Source of the DNA: DATFVJ01 sp963826515
GTDB lineage: Bacteria > Actinomycetota > Actinomycetes > Streptosporangiales > Streptosporangiaceae
Length of the DNA: 64,000 nucleotides
Direction: 5' to 3'
Assembly: GCA_963826515.1 (NCBI GenBank)
Contig: CAWGXI010000002.1
Coordinates: 558,001-622,000 of the forward strand
Made by a program: the position numbers and the translations under genes. The notes beneath the pieces are model-generated. The model did not search any database. It was not told where the DNA came from and saw nothing but the letters and a program-made list of their open reading frames with translations. Position 1 is the first letter of the stretch, and every line of letters starts with the position of its first letter. Below, in pieces: positions 33,525 through 42,825 of this stretch.

Positions 33525-34647
33525 ACACGGTCGCGCCGATCAGGTGGCCGACCCCGAAGGTAACGACTGCGGCGAGGCCGCCCACCAGCAGCTGGCGCAG
33601 GCCTGACCGCAGGGGAGAGCGCCCGTTCAGCACACCGATGCCCGCACCGACGCCCAACAGCGCCGCAGCCGCGAGGATGATCGCTGCGATCAAGGCCGCC
33701 GTGCCACTACCGATCAGGTAGGGCAGGATCACGACGAGCGCACCAGCGGCGAAGGTCAGCAGGCTGGAGATCGCGGCGGATACCGGCGACCCGAGACTGG
33801 TCGGATCCAGGCCCAGTTCCTCGCGGGCGAGGGTGTCGAGCGCGACCTTGCTGTCCGCCATGATCCGGTCGGCCAGCCGCTCCGCGTCGGCACGGTCCAG
33901 GCCCTTGGCCCGGTAAAGCAGGACAAGCTCGTCGCGCTCCTCCTCCGGTTTCTCCTCTAGTTCGGTTGCCTCGAGCGCGATCTCGCGCTCGTACATCTCG
34001 CGCTGGCTCGCCATCGACACGTACTCGCCCGCCGCCATCGAGAAGGATCCGGCCAGCAGGCCGGCGACGCCGGCGAGCAAGATCACCGTGTGCGACGCGC
34101 CCGAGCCCGCGATCCCCATGACCAGCGCCGTGTTGGACACCAGCCCGTCACTGACGCCGAACACCCCGGCACGTAGCGCGCCAGAACGGTCACCGCGATG
34201 CCACGGCTCCCTGCGGGCGATCTGGGCTCGCGAGCTCGGCTTGCCGCCTTCGATGAGCTTGGCGATGGTACGCGCATGGCCATGCTCATCGGCGGCCATT
34301 CCAGGTGCGGCATCCGGATCGGCGTCGTAAATGCCCGCGTCGGTGCGCTCGGCCCGCTCAATCATCGGCAGCACTATGCTCAGCGACAGACGGCTCGCCG
34401 CCGCCCCAAGCAACCGGGTACGCAAGCTCGGCCTGCCCGGCTGCGGCACGGGCGCTCCCTCGCGCCGCAGCCTTTCCTCCCAGTGCGCGGCGTGCTTGCG
34501 CTCGACGGCGGCGAGCTCGACGAATATCTGCTGCCGTTCGCCCGTCTCAATCTCGGCGAGCCGTGCGTACAGAGTCGCCGCATCGCGCTCACTGGCAAGA
34601 AGTTCCTGCCACCGCTTGATGCGGCTGGCACCATCGCTGCGGATCAT
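33520..34647 (-). CDS. Ferritin-like/VIT1 fusion iron (manganese) transporter
   Basis: 375 residues. N-terminal rubrerythrin/ferritin-like four-helix segment (ASERDAATLYARLAEIE, then ELAAVERKHAAHWEERL, an ExxH pair) joined to a VIT1/CCC1 membrane domain (GALRAGVFGVSDGLVSNTALVMG, SFSMAAGEYVSMASQREMYERE, and three C-terminal helices). The layout matches MbfA-type proteins, which bind iron in the ferritin domain and export it. GAGG 5 bases before the ATG. Its stop lies in the adjacent repeat element. Confidence 0.88.
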   Translation of the reverse strand: MIRSDGASRIKRWQELLASERDAATLYARLAEIETGERQQIFVELAAVERKHAAHWEERLRREGAPVPQPGRPSLRTRLLGAAASRLSLSIVLPMIERAERTDAGIYDADPDAAPGMAADEHGHARTIAKLIEGGKPSSRAQIARREPWHRGDRSGALRAGVFGVSDGLVSNTALVMGIAGSGASHTVILLAGVAGLLAGSFSMAAGEYVSMASQREMYEREIALEATELEEKPEEERDELVLLYRAKGLDRADAERLADRIMADSKVALDTLAREELGLDPTSLGSPVSAAISSLLTFAAGALVVILPYLIGSGTAALIAAIILAAAALLGVGAGIGVLNGRSPLRSGLRQLLVGGLAAVVTFGVGHLIGATVS

Positions 34648-35043
34648 CTCGTCCTCAAATCAGCATGAGTTCTCGTAAGTTGCCTGGCCAGATAACAACA
34701 AGCTGCCCGCCCCTTCCGGTCAACACGTCCTGCGACACGATCCATCCGCGCGCCACCGGCCGGCCCGATGCCTCGCGGGCGGGCCAAGCAGCCGCCCGGC
34801 CCCATCCCTACCAGCCAGTACACGCGGACGCGATTGCCGGCCGAACGTGCCTGACTGGGCTCACATAGCGACTGAAACTGTCCCAAACCAGATCGAATCA
34901 TTGTTTCGGGCTGACGACATCAGTGGTTTTGTCCTTGATCATCCAGATGCGGTGCTAATATCCTGCCCGTTTCAATATTCGAACCATCTTCGTGGCACCG
35001 TGCCAGCCGCACCGGTCCACCTCTCACATCCGGGGCCAAAGTC
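34648..35043. other. Divergent intergenic region
   Basis: No gene seen. The right-hand third (34890-35000) is distinctly AT-richer and holds the candidate promoter at 34935-34961. Confidence 0.5.
34935..34961 (+). promoter_or_regulatory. Candidate promoter of the first conservon
   Basis: TTGATC (34935-34940) and an extended -10 TGCTAATAT (34953-34961) are 15 bases apart, slightly short, about 85 bases before the kinase start. The TGN extension makes the -10 credible. Confidence 0.35.
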
Positions 35044-37605
35044 ATGGGTTTGCGCCGGCAGTCCATTCGCCTGAGGATCTTCCTCCTCGTCCTCATCCCC
35101 TTGCTGTCACTGCTCGGCCTGTACGTCTTCGTGGCGAGCATCACGATCGGGGATGCCGTGAGCGAAGCGCGGGCAAGCGCGCTGAAGAACGACACCGGCC
35201 TGCCGGTCGGTAACTTCGAGGGTCAGCTCGACGCGGAGCGCCGGATCGCGATGATCTACCTCGCCGCGCCGATACCGCAGTTCCTCGCGCAGCTCGACGC
35301 GCAAGAGGCCAAAACCGACCAAGCGCGCACCGCTATGGGCGCGGCGGTCACCTCGGGGGCGACAACGGACAGTGCGTCCGCGGCGGAGAAGCAGGCAATC
35401 GCGGCCCTGCTGAAGTCCGCAGCAGGACTCGGCCCGCTGCGCACCAGGATCGTCGCACGGACGGTTAGCCGGCCGCAGGCGATGAGTGCCTACAACGGCA
35501 TGGTCGCGGCCTCGGAAGAGGTGCTGAAAGAAACGATTCTGCGGGAAACGAATGCCTCCCTGGTCGTCCAAGCGCTCGCCCTTGTCCGGATGGGCGACTC
35601 AGAGAACCTGCTGCTGCAGGAGGACGCACTGCTCGAAAGCGACATGGCGGCGCGATCGTTCCCAGTGGCTGACCGCCACAAGTTCACCGAGCTTGCCGGG
35701 GCGCGCCGCGCCACCCTGGCGGCCGCGCTGCCCGACCTGAACGGTACCGACAGGCAGTTCTACGACAAGAACGTCGATCCGAAGGTCGCCGCCGCATTCG
35801 GCTCGCTCGAGGACACGGTGATCAATGATCCGCTCAGCGCGGGCCCGCCGCCGGTTCAGCCCGCTTCCTGGGGGACCGACGTGGCGGCGCTGTCTGGCGG
35901 ATTCTCCGAGGCGGGTACGCAGGCCGCGACCGACCTGACGAACCGGGCACGGCCGGTCGCGCACGCGATCTACCTGCGGCTCATCCTCGCAGGTGGGCTG
36001 GGGCTCATCGCGCTGATCGCATCGATCTTCGTGTCGATCTGGATCGGCCGCGGCCTGATCCGCCAGCTCGCCGACCTCAAGCGGTCGGCGCTCACGCTTG
36101 CGGGTGAGCGCCTGCCCAGTGTCATGCGGCGGCTGCGGGCCGGCGAGGACGTGGACGTATCAGCGGAAGCGCCGCCGATGGAAACGAGCGCTGATGAGAT
36201 CGGGCAGGTCGGTCAGGCTTTCAACGCCGCCGCGCGTACCGCCATCGAGGCGGCGGTCGATCAGGCCAGGCTGAGGCACGGAGTCTCGGACGTCTTCAGG
36301 AACCTCGCGAGGCGCAGCCAGTCGCTGCTGCACCGCCAGCTGACCCTGCTCGACACCATGGAGCGGCGGACGAGCGACCCGGACGAATTGGGTGACCTCT
36401 ACCGCCTCGACCACCTCACGACCCGCATGCGCCGTCACGCGGAGGGCCTGATCATCCTGTCGGGTGCGGCGCCCGGCCGGTCATGGCGCAACCCGGTACG
36501 GCTGGCGGACGTGCTGCGAGCGTCGGTGGCCGAGGTGGAGGACTATACAAGGGTCACCGTCGTGACGATGACTCAGGCGGCGCTGGCCGGGCCGGTGGTC
36601 GCGGACGTGATCCACATGATCGCGGAACTCGTCGAGAACGCTACGATCTTCTCGCCGCCGAATACCCCTGTCCGGCTCACCGGGGACATGGTGGGCAAGG
36701 GGTTCGCGGTCGAGATCGAGGACCGTGGTCTTGGCCTGAGCGAGGAAAAGCTCGCCGAGATCAACAACCGCCTCGCCAGCCCGCCGGAATTCGATCTTTC
36801 CGACAGCGATCAGCTTGGCTTGTTCGTCGCGGGCCGGCTAGCCAAACGCAATGGCATCAGGATCTCCATGCGCCTCAATCCGTACGGGGGCACCACGGCG
36901 ATCGTGCTGATACCGCGTAATCTCGTGGTTCCCGAGGAGGTCTTCTCCCGCGACCCGTCAGCCGGACTTGCCAGCGATGGCGCTGTCCAGCCAGCGGGCC
37001 GTCACGCCGCGCGGAGCGAGGACATCATCGCGGCTGCCGCCGCGACCGCGTCACCCGCGGGCGCGCACCCGTATGCAGCCGCCGACCACCTGAACGTGAA
37101 CGGATGGACGGACGGCTGGGCCGGCGACGGCAGGGCCGCAGGCAGTGACATAGCAGGTGGCGTGACCACCGACGGCCAGGCCACTGCGCCGCGCATGCCT
37201 GCCGTGCCCGCCGCGCCCGATGTGCCTGCGCCGCCGGCCGCGCTGGCTCCGCCTGCGGTGCCCGACATGCCCTCGCTGCCCGCCGTGCCGTCAATCGGAT
37301 GGTTCCAGCGCCCAGCTGAGAACGGGTGGCCCGAAGCTGAGCCGCTAGTGACCCCGGATGGCACCGAGGACGCGGCCGCCGCCGAGATGACCGAGCTTGG
37401 GCTCCCTAAGCGGATTCGCCAGGCCAATCTGGCTCCCCAGCTTCGCGACGCAGGGCCACGGCGCATCGTCGGCATCGACAGCGAGCCCGAACTGCCGTCC
37501 CCGGAGAAAGCGCGAGCCACGATGACGGCCATCCAGCGGGGATGGGAGCGCGGCCGGTCCGCGGCAAGGCCCGCCAGAACCCGTATCCGATCAGGATGCG
37601 GATGA
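35044..37605 (+). CDS. cvnA: Conservon sensor histidine kinase-like protein (CvnA type), copy 1
   Basis: 853-residue membrane protein of the conservon system, in which an atypical kinase is coupled to a roadblock protein, a DUF742 protein and a GTPase. Helix 1 at about 11-33, extracellular nitrate-sensor-like (NIT) region to about 310, helix 2 at about 311-338, HAMP, then a kinase core: RLDHLTTRMRRHAEGL (dimerisation helix), N-box ELVENATIFSPPNTP near 530, G1 EDRGLGLSEEKL, G2 LGLFVAGRLA. The tail is Pro/Ala-rich. The end is odd: the frame stops at 37605, while a shift of one base near 37560-37590 would give DQDADDEPAAPAPADGGEE and an ATGA overlap with the next gene. Confidence 0.93.
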   Translation: MGLRRQSIRLRIFLLVLIPLLSLLGLYVFVASITIGDAVSEARASALKNDTGLPVGNFEGQLDAERRIAMIYLAAPIPQFLAQLDAQEAKTDQARTAMGAAVTSGATTDSASAAEKQAIAALLKSAAGLGPLRTRIVARTVSRPQAMSAYNGMVAASEEVLKETILRETNASLVVQALALVRMGDSENLLLQEDALLESDMAARSFPVADRHKFTELAGARRATLAAALPDLNGTDRQFYDKNVDPKVAAAFGSLEDTVINDPLSAGPPPVQPASWGTDVAALSGGFSEAGTQAATDLTNRARPVAHAIYLRLILAGGLGLIALIASIFVSIWIGRGLIRQLADLKRSALTLAGERLPSVMRRLRAGEDVDVSAEAPPMETSADEIGQVGQAFNAAARTAIEAAVDQARLRHGVSDVFRNLARRSQSLLHRQLTLLDTMERRTSDPDELGDLYRLDHLTTRMRRHAEGLIILSGAAPGRSWRNPVRLADVLRASVAEVEDYTRVTVVTMTQAALAGPVVADVIHMIAELVENATIFSPPNTPVRLTGDMVGKGFAVEIEDRGLGLSEEKLAEINNRLASPPEFDLSDSDQLGLFVAGRLAKRNGIRISMRLNPYGGTTAIVLIPRNLVVPEEVFSRDPSAGLASDGAVQPAGRHAARSEDIIAAAAATASPAGAHPYAAADHLNVNGWTDGWAGDGRAAGSDIAGGVTTDGQATAPRMPAVPAAPDVPAPPAALAPPAVPDMPSLPAVPSIGWFQRPAENGWPEAEPLVTPDGTEDAAAAEMTELGLPKRIRQANLAPQLRDAGPRRIVGIDSEPELPSPEKARATMTAIQRGWERGRSAARPARTRIRSGCG

Positions 37606-37644
37606 TGAGCCCGCCGCACCGGCACCGGCGGACGGGGGCGAGGA

Positions 37645-38112
37645 ATGACACCGTCAGCAGCGACCGATGGCACGGGCAAGCCGAGAGAGCAGATCGTCAG
37701 CTCCGACAGGGAACTTGACTGGCTGCTCGACGACCTCGTCAGCCGTGTCGCCCAGGTTGAGAAGGCCGTGATCCTGTCCAGGGACGGGCTGGCCATCGGG
37801 GCTTCTGCCGGGCTGCGCCGTGAGGATGCCGAGCACCTGTCCGCGATCGCGGCCGGGTTCCAGAGCCTGGCTCGTGGCGCCGGGCGGCACTTCGGGGGCG
37901 GCCACGCGCGGCAGACCATCGTCGAGATGGACTCCGCTTTCCTGTTCGTGACCGCCGCGGGCGAGGGTAGCTGCCTCGCCGTGCTCAGCTCGGCCAGCGC
38001 CGACGTGGGCCTAGTTGCCTACGAAATGGCGGTGCTGGTCAAGCGCGTGGGCCAGCACCTGTCGGTCAGCCCACGGCCGGCGCCAGTGCCCGCCGACGAC
38101 GTAACTAAGTGA
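37645..38112 (+). CDS. cvnB: Roadblock/LC7 domain protein, conservon copy 1
   Basis: 155 residues; Ras-GAP-like roadblock fold (ELDWLLDDLVSRVAQVEKAVILSRDGLAIGAS begins the domain; AEHLSAIAAGFQSLA follows). Known in conservons to interact with the GTPase as regulator or scaffold. It follows the kinase by 39 bases. Confidence 0.93.
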   Translation: MTPSAATDGTGKPREQIVSSDRELDWLLDDLVSRVAQVEKAVILSRDGLAIGASAGLRREDAEHLSAIAAGFQSLARGAGRHFGGGHARQTIVEMDSAFLFVTAAGEGSCLAVLSSASADVGLVAYEMAVLVKRVGQHLSVSPRPAPVPADDVTK

Positions 38113-38118
38113 CCTCGC

Positions 38119-38493
38119 ATGCCCTCACAGGACGACACCTGGCAGGACGAAGAGGCCGGGCCCGTAGTCCGTCCCTATGCGGTCATCCGCGGCCGGACCA
38201 AACCCACTGGCGAGAGCCTTGACCTGATCGCGATGATCACTTCAACCCGGCTGCCGCCGCCGGACCCCTGGCAGCTTAACCCGGAGCATTTCTCGCTGCT
38301 CCGCCGCTGCCGCGTACCCATGTCGGTCGCCGATCTCGCATCTGATCTCGACCTGCCGCTCGGAGTGGTCCGTATCCTGCTGGGCGACCTGCGTGACCTG
38401 GGCCTGATCGCAATACGCCGTCCCGTATCGCCCGCACTACTGCATGACCCGCGCGTTCTGAGGGAGGTGGCCGATGGGCTACGGCGGCTCTGA
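38119..38493 (+). CDS. cvnC: DUF742 protein, conservon copy 1
   Basis: 124 residues. PVVRPYAVIRGRTKPTGESLDLIA is the family's opening; a winged-helix-like part (LLRRCRVPMSVADLASDLDLPLGVVRILLGDL) follows. Its 3' end overlaps the GTPase gene by 20 bases, so the two are translationally coupled. Confidence 0.93.
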   Translation: MPSQDDTWQDEEAGPVVRPYAVIRGRTKPTGESLDLIAMITSTRLPPPDPWQLNPEHFSLLRRCRVPMSVADLASDLDLPLGVVRILLGDLRDLGLIAIRRPVSPALLHDPRVLREVADGLRRL

Positions 38494-39094
38494 CCGCACC
38501 GACGGCCTGGCCGGCATACCGGTCACGATCAAGATCCTGATAGCTGGCGGATTCGGCGTCGGCAAGACCACACTCGTGACCTCGGTCAGCGAGATCCGGC
38601 CGCTGCGGACGGAGGAGCACCTCAGCGAGCCGGGCACGCATGTCGACGTGCTCGACGGGGTGGAGCGGAAAACCACGACCACGGTCGCGATGGACTTCGG
38701 CCGCATCACTATCCGCGATGACCTGCTCATCTACCTTTTCGGCACGCCTGGCCAGGAGCGGTTCTGGTTCATGTGGGACGAGCTCGCACTCGGGGCGCTC
38801 GGCGCGGTCGTCCTCGCGGACACCCGCAGGCTCGCCGACTGTTTTCCGTCGATCGACTACTTCGAGCAGCGCGGAACGCCTTTCATCGTCGGGGTCAACT
38901 GCTTCGACGGGGCCAGGCACTTCTATCCCGGGGACATCAGGGCAGCGCTCGACCTGGACCAGGAGGTGCCGATCGTCCTCTGCGACGCCCGGCTGCGGTC
39001 ATCGGGCAAGACCGTACTGACAGGGCTTGTCGAACACGCCATCCGAATACTGAGCCGCGATCCGGATTATGGCGCACGTGTTACGGCACCCTAG
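38474..39094 (+). CDS. cvnD: Conservon ATP/GTP-binding protein, copy 1
   Basis: 206-residue small GTPase. P-loop GGFGVGKTT, switch-like RKTTTTVAMDFGRI, G3 GTPGQERF, and a divergent G4 (VNCFD in place of NKxD). Membrane recruitment is expected through the kinase and roadblock partners. Its TAG stop (39092-39094) is within the first bases of a repeat element inserted at its 3' end. Confidence 0.94.
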   Translation: MGYGGSDRTDGLAGIPVTIKILIAGGFGVGKTTLVTSVSEIRPLRTEEHLSEPGTHVDVLDGVERKTTTTVAMDFGRITIRDDLLIYLFGTPGQERFWFMWDELALGALGAVVLADTRRLADCFPSIDYFEQRGTPFIVGVNCFDGARHFYPGDIRAALDLDQEVPIVLCDARLRSSGKTVLTGLVEHAIRILSRDPDYGARVTAP

Positions 39095-39278
39095 GGCGTG
39101 TCCCGTAGATCTTGGTGGATGCGGGCGGTGCTCCAGGCGGCGATCCGGCAAGGCGGAGGAGGAGCCGATAGTGGAACTATCGGCGACGACGACAGTGCAG
39201 TCCACGACCCGGGTCGTCGTCTGGGACCGTGGACGGCACTGTCGCGCCGGAAAAGATCTACGGGACACGCCCTCTAGG
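39091..39278. mobile_element. Full-length structured repeat element (MITE-like), 188 bp
   Basis: Starts CTAGGGCGTGTCCCGTAGAT and ends with the inverted AAGATCTACGGGACACGCCC followed by TCTAG: a perfect 20-bp terminal inverted repeat. The interior folds too: CCGATAG-TGGAA-CTATCGG (about 39173-39192) and a longer arm built from GTCCACG and CGTGGAC (39200-39235). There is no coding capacity. Same architecture as the copy at 51222-51417, with about 80 percent similarity by eye. The parent transposon is not in the window. Confidence 0.85.
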
Positions 39279-39361
39279 GCGCCGCGGCCGGGCGCACGGA
39301 ATCTTCGTGTGCGGCAGGGCCACGCCGGTTATCTAGCCGACTGCCTTACCGGGGGGCGAAC

Positions 39362-42300
39362 GTGACGTCAAGGAGATTCGCCGTGAGGGGTGCCATGGGA
39401 GCGGATACGCGGCAGGTCCGCGCGAGGTCGATCCGCCTCACGCTTGCCAGCTTGTTCATCATTCCGCTGGTCACACTCGTCGCACTGTGGGGATTCGCCG
39501 CGAGCGTCACGCTCGCGGACAGCATCGCCAAACGCAACTACGACACGCAGAACACGGACACGGGCGCGGTCGGCCAGGCCCTGCTCGTCCAGCTCGGGCA
39601 GGAGCGCCTGCAGTCGTTCATCTGGCTGGGCAGCGGCCGCCACTCGTCGCATACGCCCGTCGAGTTCCAGCGTGAGCACACCGACGCGGCGGTCATCGCG
39701 TTCCGCAACGGTGCCGCGGCGGCAGAGGACGTGATGAGCCCCGCCACGAAACAAAGCCTGGCGGCGATGCTCGCGCAGCTCGGCCAGCTGCCGGCGATCC
39801 GCGATGCGATCGATTTCGGCACCATGAACGCGCCCCAGGCCTTCCGGGCTTATAACGGCATCGTCGACGCGGGGTTCCGGTTCTTCAACAGCCAGGCGGC
39901 CATTAACGACATCGCCCTCTACCAAGAGGCCGATGCGAACATCGAAATGGGCCGCGCCCTCGAGATGGTCGGCCGCGAGGCCGCGCTCGTCGGTGCGGGC
40001 CTGGCAGCGCACAAGCGCATGACCCCGGCCGGCCATAGCTTGTTCGTGCAGACCATGGCCAACCAGCGGTTCCTGGAAGGCGAGGCGCTTTCCCAGCTGA
40101 ACGGCAGGCGCGCCGGACCGTACAAACACCTGTTCGCCTCGCCCGCGTACACGTCATTCAAGGCAATGGAGAACCAGATCGCCGGCAGCGCACGCGCCAG
40201 CGCGCCGATCCCGGTCAAGCCCGCCGCCTGGGAAGCCGGGGTGCAGTCCTTCCTGACGGACTTCAACCACGCGTCGGGGCTCGGCAGGCAGGCGGTGACG
40301 CAGGGCCTGCGCCAAGCCGGCACCGGCATCGGATTGCGGCTCGCCCTCGCGGGTGGAGCAGGGCTCCTTGCGGTCCTTATCTCGACGTACCTGCTGCTCC
40401 GGTTCGGCCGCCGGATTACCAGGGAACTGATCGGTCTGCACGAAGCGGCTCGTAAGCTCGCCGACGAGCGGCTGCCCAGGGTGGTCAGCCGGCTTCGGCA
40501 CGGCGAGGATGTCGACGTCTCAGCGGAGGCGTCACCGCTGACCCCCGGCAAGACCGCCGAGATCGCGAAGGTCGCGGAGGTGTTCTCCACCGTGCAACGG
40601 ACGGCCGTTGAGGCGGCCGTTGGGCAGGCTCAGCTGCGTAAGGGAGTGAACAAGGTCTTCCTCAACCTCGCGCGACGTAACCAGTCGCTGCTGCACAGGC
40701 AGCTCGACATGCTCGACTCAATGGAACGCAGAACCGCCGACCCAGCGGCACTGGAAGATTTCTTCCGGCTTGATCACCTCACCACCCGCATGCGCAGGCA
40801 CGCCGAGAGCCTGATCATCCTGTCCGGCGAGGTGCCGGGGCGTGGCTGGCGTAGCCCGGTGCGCATCCTCGACGTGCTGCGCGGTGCGATCGCTGAGATC
40901 GAGGACTACGTGCGTGTCGACGTCGTCAGCGAGTCGCGTGATGCGGTCGTCGGCACCGCGGTCGCGGACGTCATCCACCTGCTCGCGGAACTGATCGAGA
41001 ACGCGACGGCATTCTCACCACCGAACACGCGGATCACGGTAACCGCTGACCGGGTTGGCAGCGGATTCGTCGCGGAGATCGAGGACCGAGGGCTCGGCAT
41101 CACCCCAGAAGAGCTCGCCGCCATCAACAAGCGGCTGGCCAGCCCGCCAGAGTTCGGCCTGGCCGACAGCGACAGGCTGGGCCTTTTCGTCGTCGGCCAG
41201 CTTGCCGCCAGGCATCAGATCAAGGTGTCGCTGGTGGAGTCGCCGTTCGGCGGGACGACAGCGGTGGTGCTCATGCCGCACAACCTCGTGGTACCAGAAA
41301 GCGGCCCCGAGGGATTCGGCGGCAACGGTCACGGTGTACCGGCGGTCGCCGGTTCAGGTAATGGGCTGGCCATGCCGCTTGCCACGGTGGGGTCCGCAGC
41401 ATGGGACCAGGGGCTGTGGCGGCTTTCACCTGCCGCTGATGGCCGCAGCGGCACGGACGGGACGTGGCTGGGCACGCAGGGAGAATCGGCTGGCCTGCAG
41501 CCGGTCACGGCCGTATCGCCCGCGTCGGCAGCATCGCTCCCCCCGCCCGCCACCTCAGCGGGCGAGACGCCGACGGCGTGGCAGGACACTCAGGCGCAGG
41601 TGGCGTGGCCCGATTACGAGGTGCAGGGAGCGTGGCCTGAGTCCCAGTCGCAGGCGGCGTGGCCTGACTCCCAGTCGCAGGCGGCGTGGCCTGACTCCCA
41701 GGCGCAGGCGGCGTGGCCTGACTCCCAGGCGCAGGCGGCGTGGCCTGACTCCCAGCCGCAAGCGGCGGAGCCGGAACCGCCGGGTGGACCGTCGGCTGGG
41801 TCAGCCGCCCACCAGAGGAAGACCCCGATGCAGGCTGCGACGGCGGGGGCAGGCGGCGCGGCGGGAACCTACAAGGGACTGCCACGGCGGGTCAGGCAGG
41901 CAAGCCTGGCGCCCGAGTTGCGCAACGGCCCCGCGCCGGGCAACGGCGCCGCTGGCCACGCGGGCACATCCGCGCTTAGCTCCGCTGAGGATCCGCGCGC
42001 GGTGATGTATTCACTGCAGGAGGGCTGGCAGCGCGGGCGCGCCGACGTCGCGGCACCGGCGCAGGACGACGGCCCGGCGGGTGCGGCGCATGGGGCCACG
42101 GACCACGCCACGGACCACGCCACGGACCACGCCACGGACCAGGTCATGGACCAGGTCATGGACCAGGTCATGGACAGCACCGCTGGGAACGACTCCGCTC
42201 ACCCCAGAGGCGACGCCGGGGACGACTCCGCATACGCCGGCGACGCCGGGGCCGACTCCGCATGCGCCATAGGCGACGCCGGGGACGACTCCGCATACCA

Positions 42301-42394
42301 GGCCGCGGACGGGGCCGCGGATCAGGAGGTCACAGACCACGCCGCAGATCACGCCGCGGGCTCGGACACCGGCGTCGGGTGCGGCGATTTGTGA
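39362..42394 (+). CDS. cvnA: Conservon sensor histidine kinase-like protein (CvnA type), copy 2
   Basis: 1010 residues, same architecture as copy 1: helix 1 about 26-48, nitrate-sensor-like extracellular part, helix 2 about 323-345, HAMP, RLDHLTTRMRRHAESL, N-box ELIENATAFSPPNT near 543, GLGITPEEL. The C-terminal third is low complexity: QAAWPDSQ units (about 745-800), then ATDH and QVMD tetrapeptides (about 910-940) and GDAGDDSAY units near the end. GTG at 39362 used; an ATG at 39395 (MGADTRQV) is an alternative. Stop overlaps the next start (TGATG). Confidence 0.92.
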   Translation: MTSRRFAVRGAMGADTRQVRARSIRLTLASLFIIPLVTLVALWGFAASVTLADSIAKRNYDTQNTDTGAVGQALLVQLGQERLQSFIWLGSGRHSSHTPVEFQREHTDAAVIAFRNGAAAAEDVMSPATKQSLAAMLAQLGQLPAIRDAIDFGTMNAPQAFRAYNGIVDAGFRFFNSQAAINDIALYQEADANIEMGRALEMVGREAALVGAGLAAHKRMTPAGHSLFVQTMANQRFLEGEALSQLNGRRAGPYKHLFASPAYTSFKAMENQIAGSARASAPIPVKPAAWEAGVQSFLTDFNHASGLGRQAVTQGLRQAGTGIGLRLALAGGAGLLAVLISTYLLLRFGRRITRELIGLHEAARKLADERLPRVVSRLRHGEDVDVSAEASPLTPGKTAEIAKVAEVFSTVQRTAVEAAVGQAQLRKGVNKVFLNLARRNQSLLHRQLDMLDSMERRTADPAALEDFFRLDHLTTRMRRHAESLIILSGEVPGRGWRSPVRILDVLRGAIAEIEDYVRVDVVSESRDAVVGTAVADVIHLLAELIENATAFSPPNTRITVTADRVGSGFVAEIEDRGLGITPEELAAINKRLASPPEFGLADSDRLGLFVVGQLAARHQIKVSLVESPFGGTTAVVLMPHNLVVPESGPEGFGGNGHGVPAVAGSGNGLAMPLATVGSAAWDQGLWRLSPAADGRSGTDGTWLGTQGESAGLQPVTAVSPASAASLPPPATSAGETPTAWQDTQAQVAWPDYEVQGAWPESQSQAAWPDSQSQAAWPDSQAQAAWPDSQAQAAWPDSQPQAAEPEPPGGPSAGSAAHQRKTPMQAATAGAGGAAGTYKGLPRRVRQASLAPELRNGPAPGNGAAGHAGTSALSSAEDPRAVMYSLQEGWQRGRADVAAPAQDDGPAGAAHGATDHATDHATDHATDQVMDQVMDQVMDSTAGNDSAHPRGDAGDDSAYAGDAGADSACAIGDAGDDSAYQAADGAADQEVTDHAADHAAGSDTGVGCGDL
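41610..41775. repeat. 27-bp in-frame repeat in the kinase tail
   Basis: Five to six units of 27 bp encode the nonapeptide SQxQAAWPD in the tail of the second kinase. A second group of 12-bp units (ATDH x4, then QVMD x3) lies at 42097-42175. Confidence 0.9.
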
Positions 42395-42825
42395 TGGCAG
42401 GCGAACACACGGCCAATGACCTGAACTGGCTGCTCGACGGCTTCGTGGCGCGCGTCGAGCACGTGCGGCAGGCGGTCGTCCTGTCCAGGGACGGCCTGAC
42501 CATGGGCGCCTCGATCGGCCTCGTCAGGGACGGCGCCGAGCACCTATCCGCGCTGGCAGCCGGTGTGCAGAGCCTGGCCAGGGCGGCAGGCAGGACCTTC
42601 GGCGGCGGCGAAGTGCGGCAGACCGTCATCGAAATGGAATCCGCGCTGTTGTTCATCACCGCGGCGGGGCAGGGCACCTGCCTCGCGGTCCTGAGTGCTG
42701 CAGGTGCCGATGTGGGCCTCATTGCCTATGAGATGGCAATGATGGTCAAACGCGTCGGCCAGCATCTTGCCGCGAACCCGAGACCTGCTGAGCAAGATCT
42801 CGCGGCTGGATCGGCAGGGCGGTGA
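42394..42825 (+). CDS. cvnB: Roadblock/LC7 domain protein, conservon copy 2
   Basis: 143 residues from the ATG at 42394 (MAGEHTANDLNWLLDGF); close relative of the copy-1 protein (VVLSRDGLTMGASIGL, AEHLSALAAGVQSLARAAG). Its ATG shares one base with the kinase stop, and its stop overlaps the next gene (GTGA). Confidence 0.93.
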   Translation: MAGEHTANDLNWLLDGFVARVEHVRQAVVLSRDGLTMGASIGLVRDGAEHLSALAAGVQSLARAAGRTFGGGEVRQTVIEMESALLFITAAGQGTCLAVLSAAGADVGLIAYEMAMMVKRVGQHLAANPRPAEQDLAAGSAGR

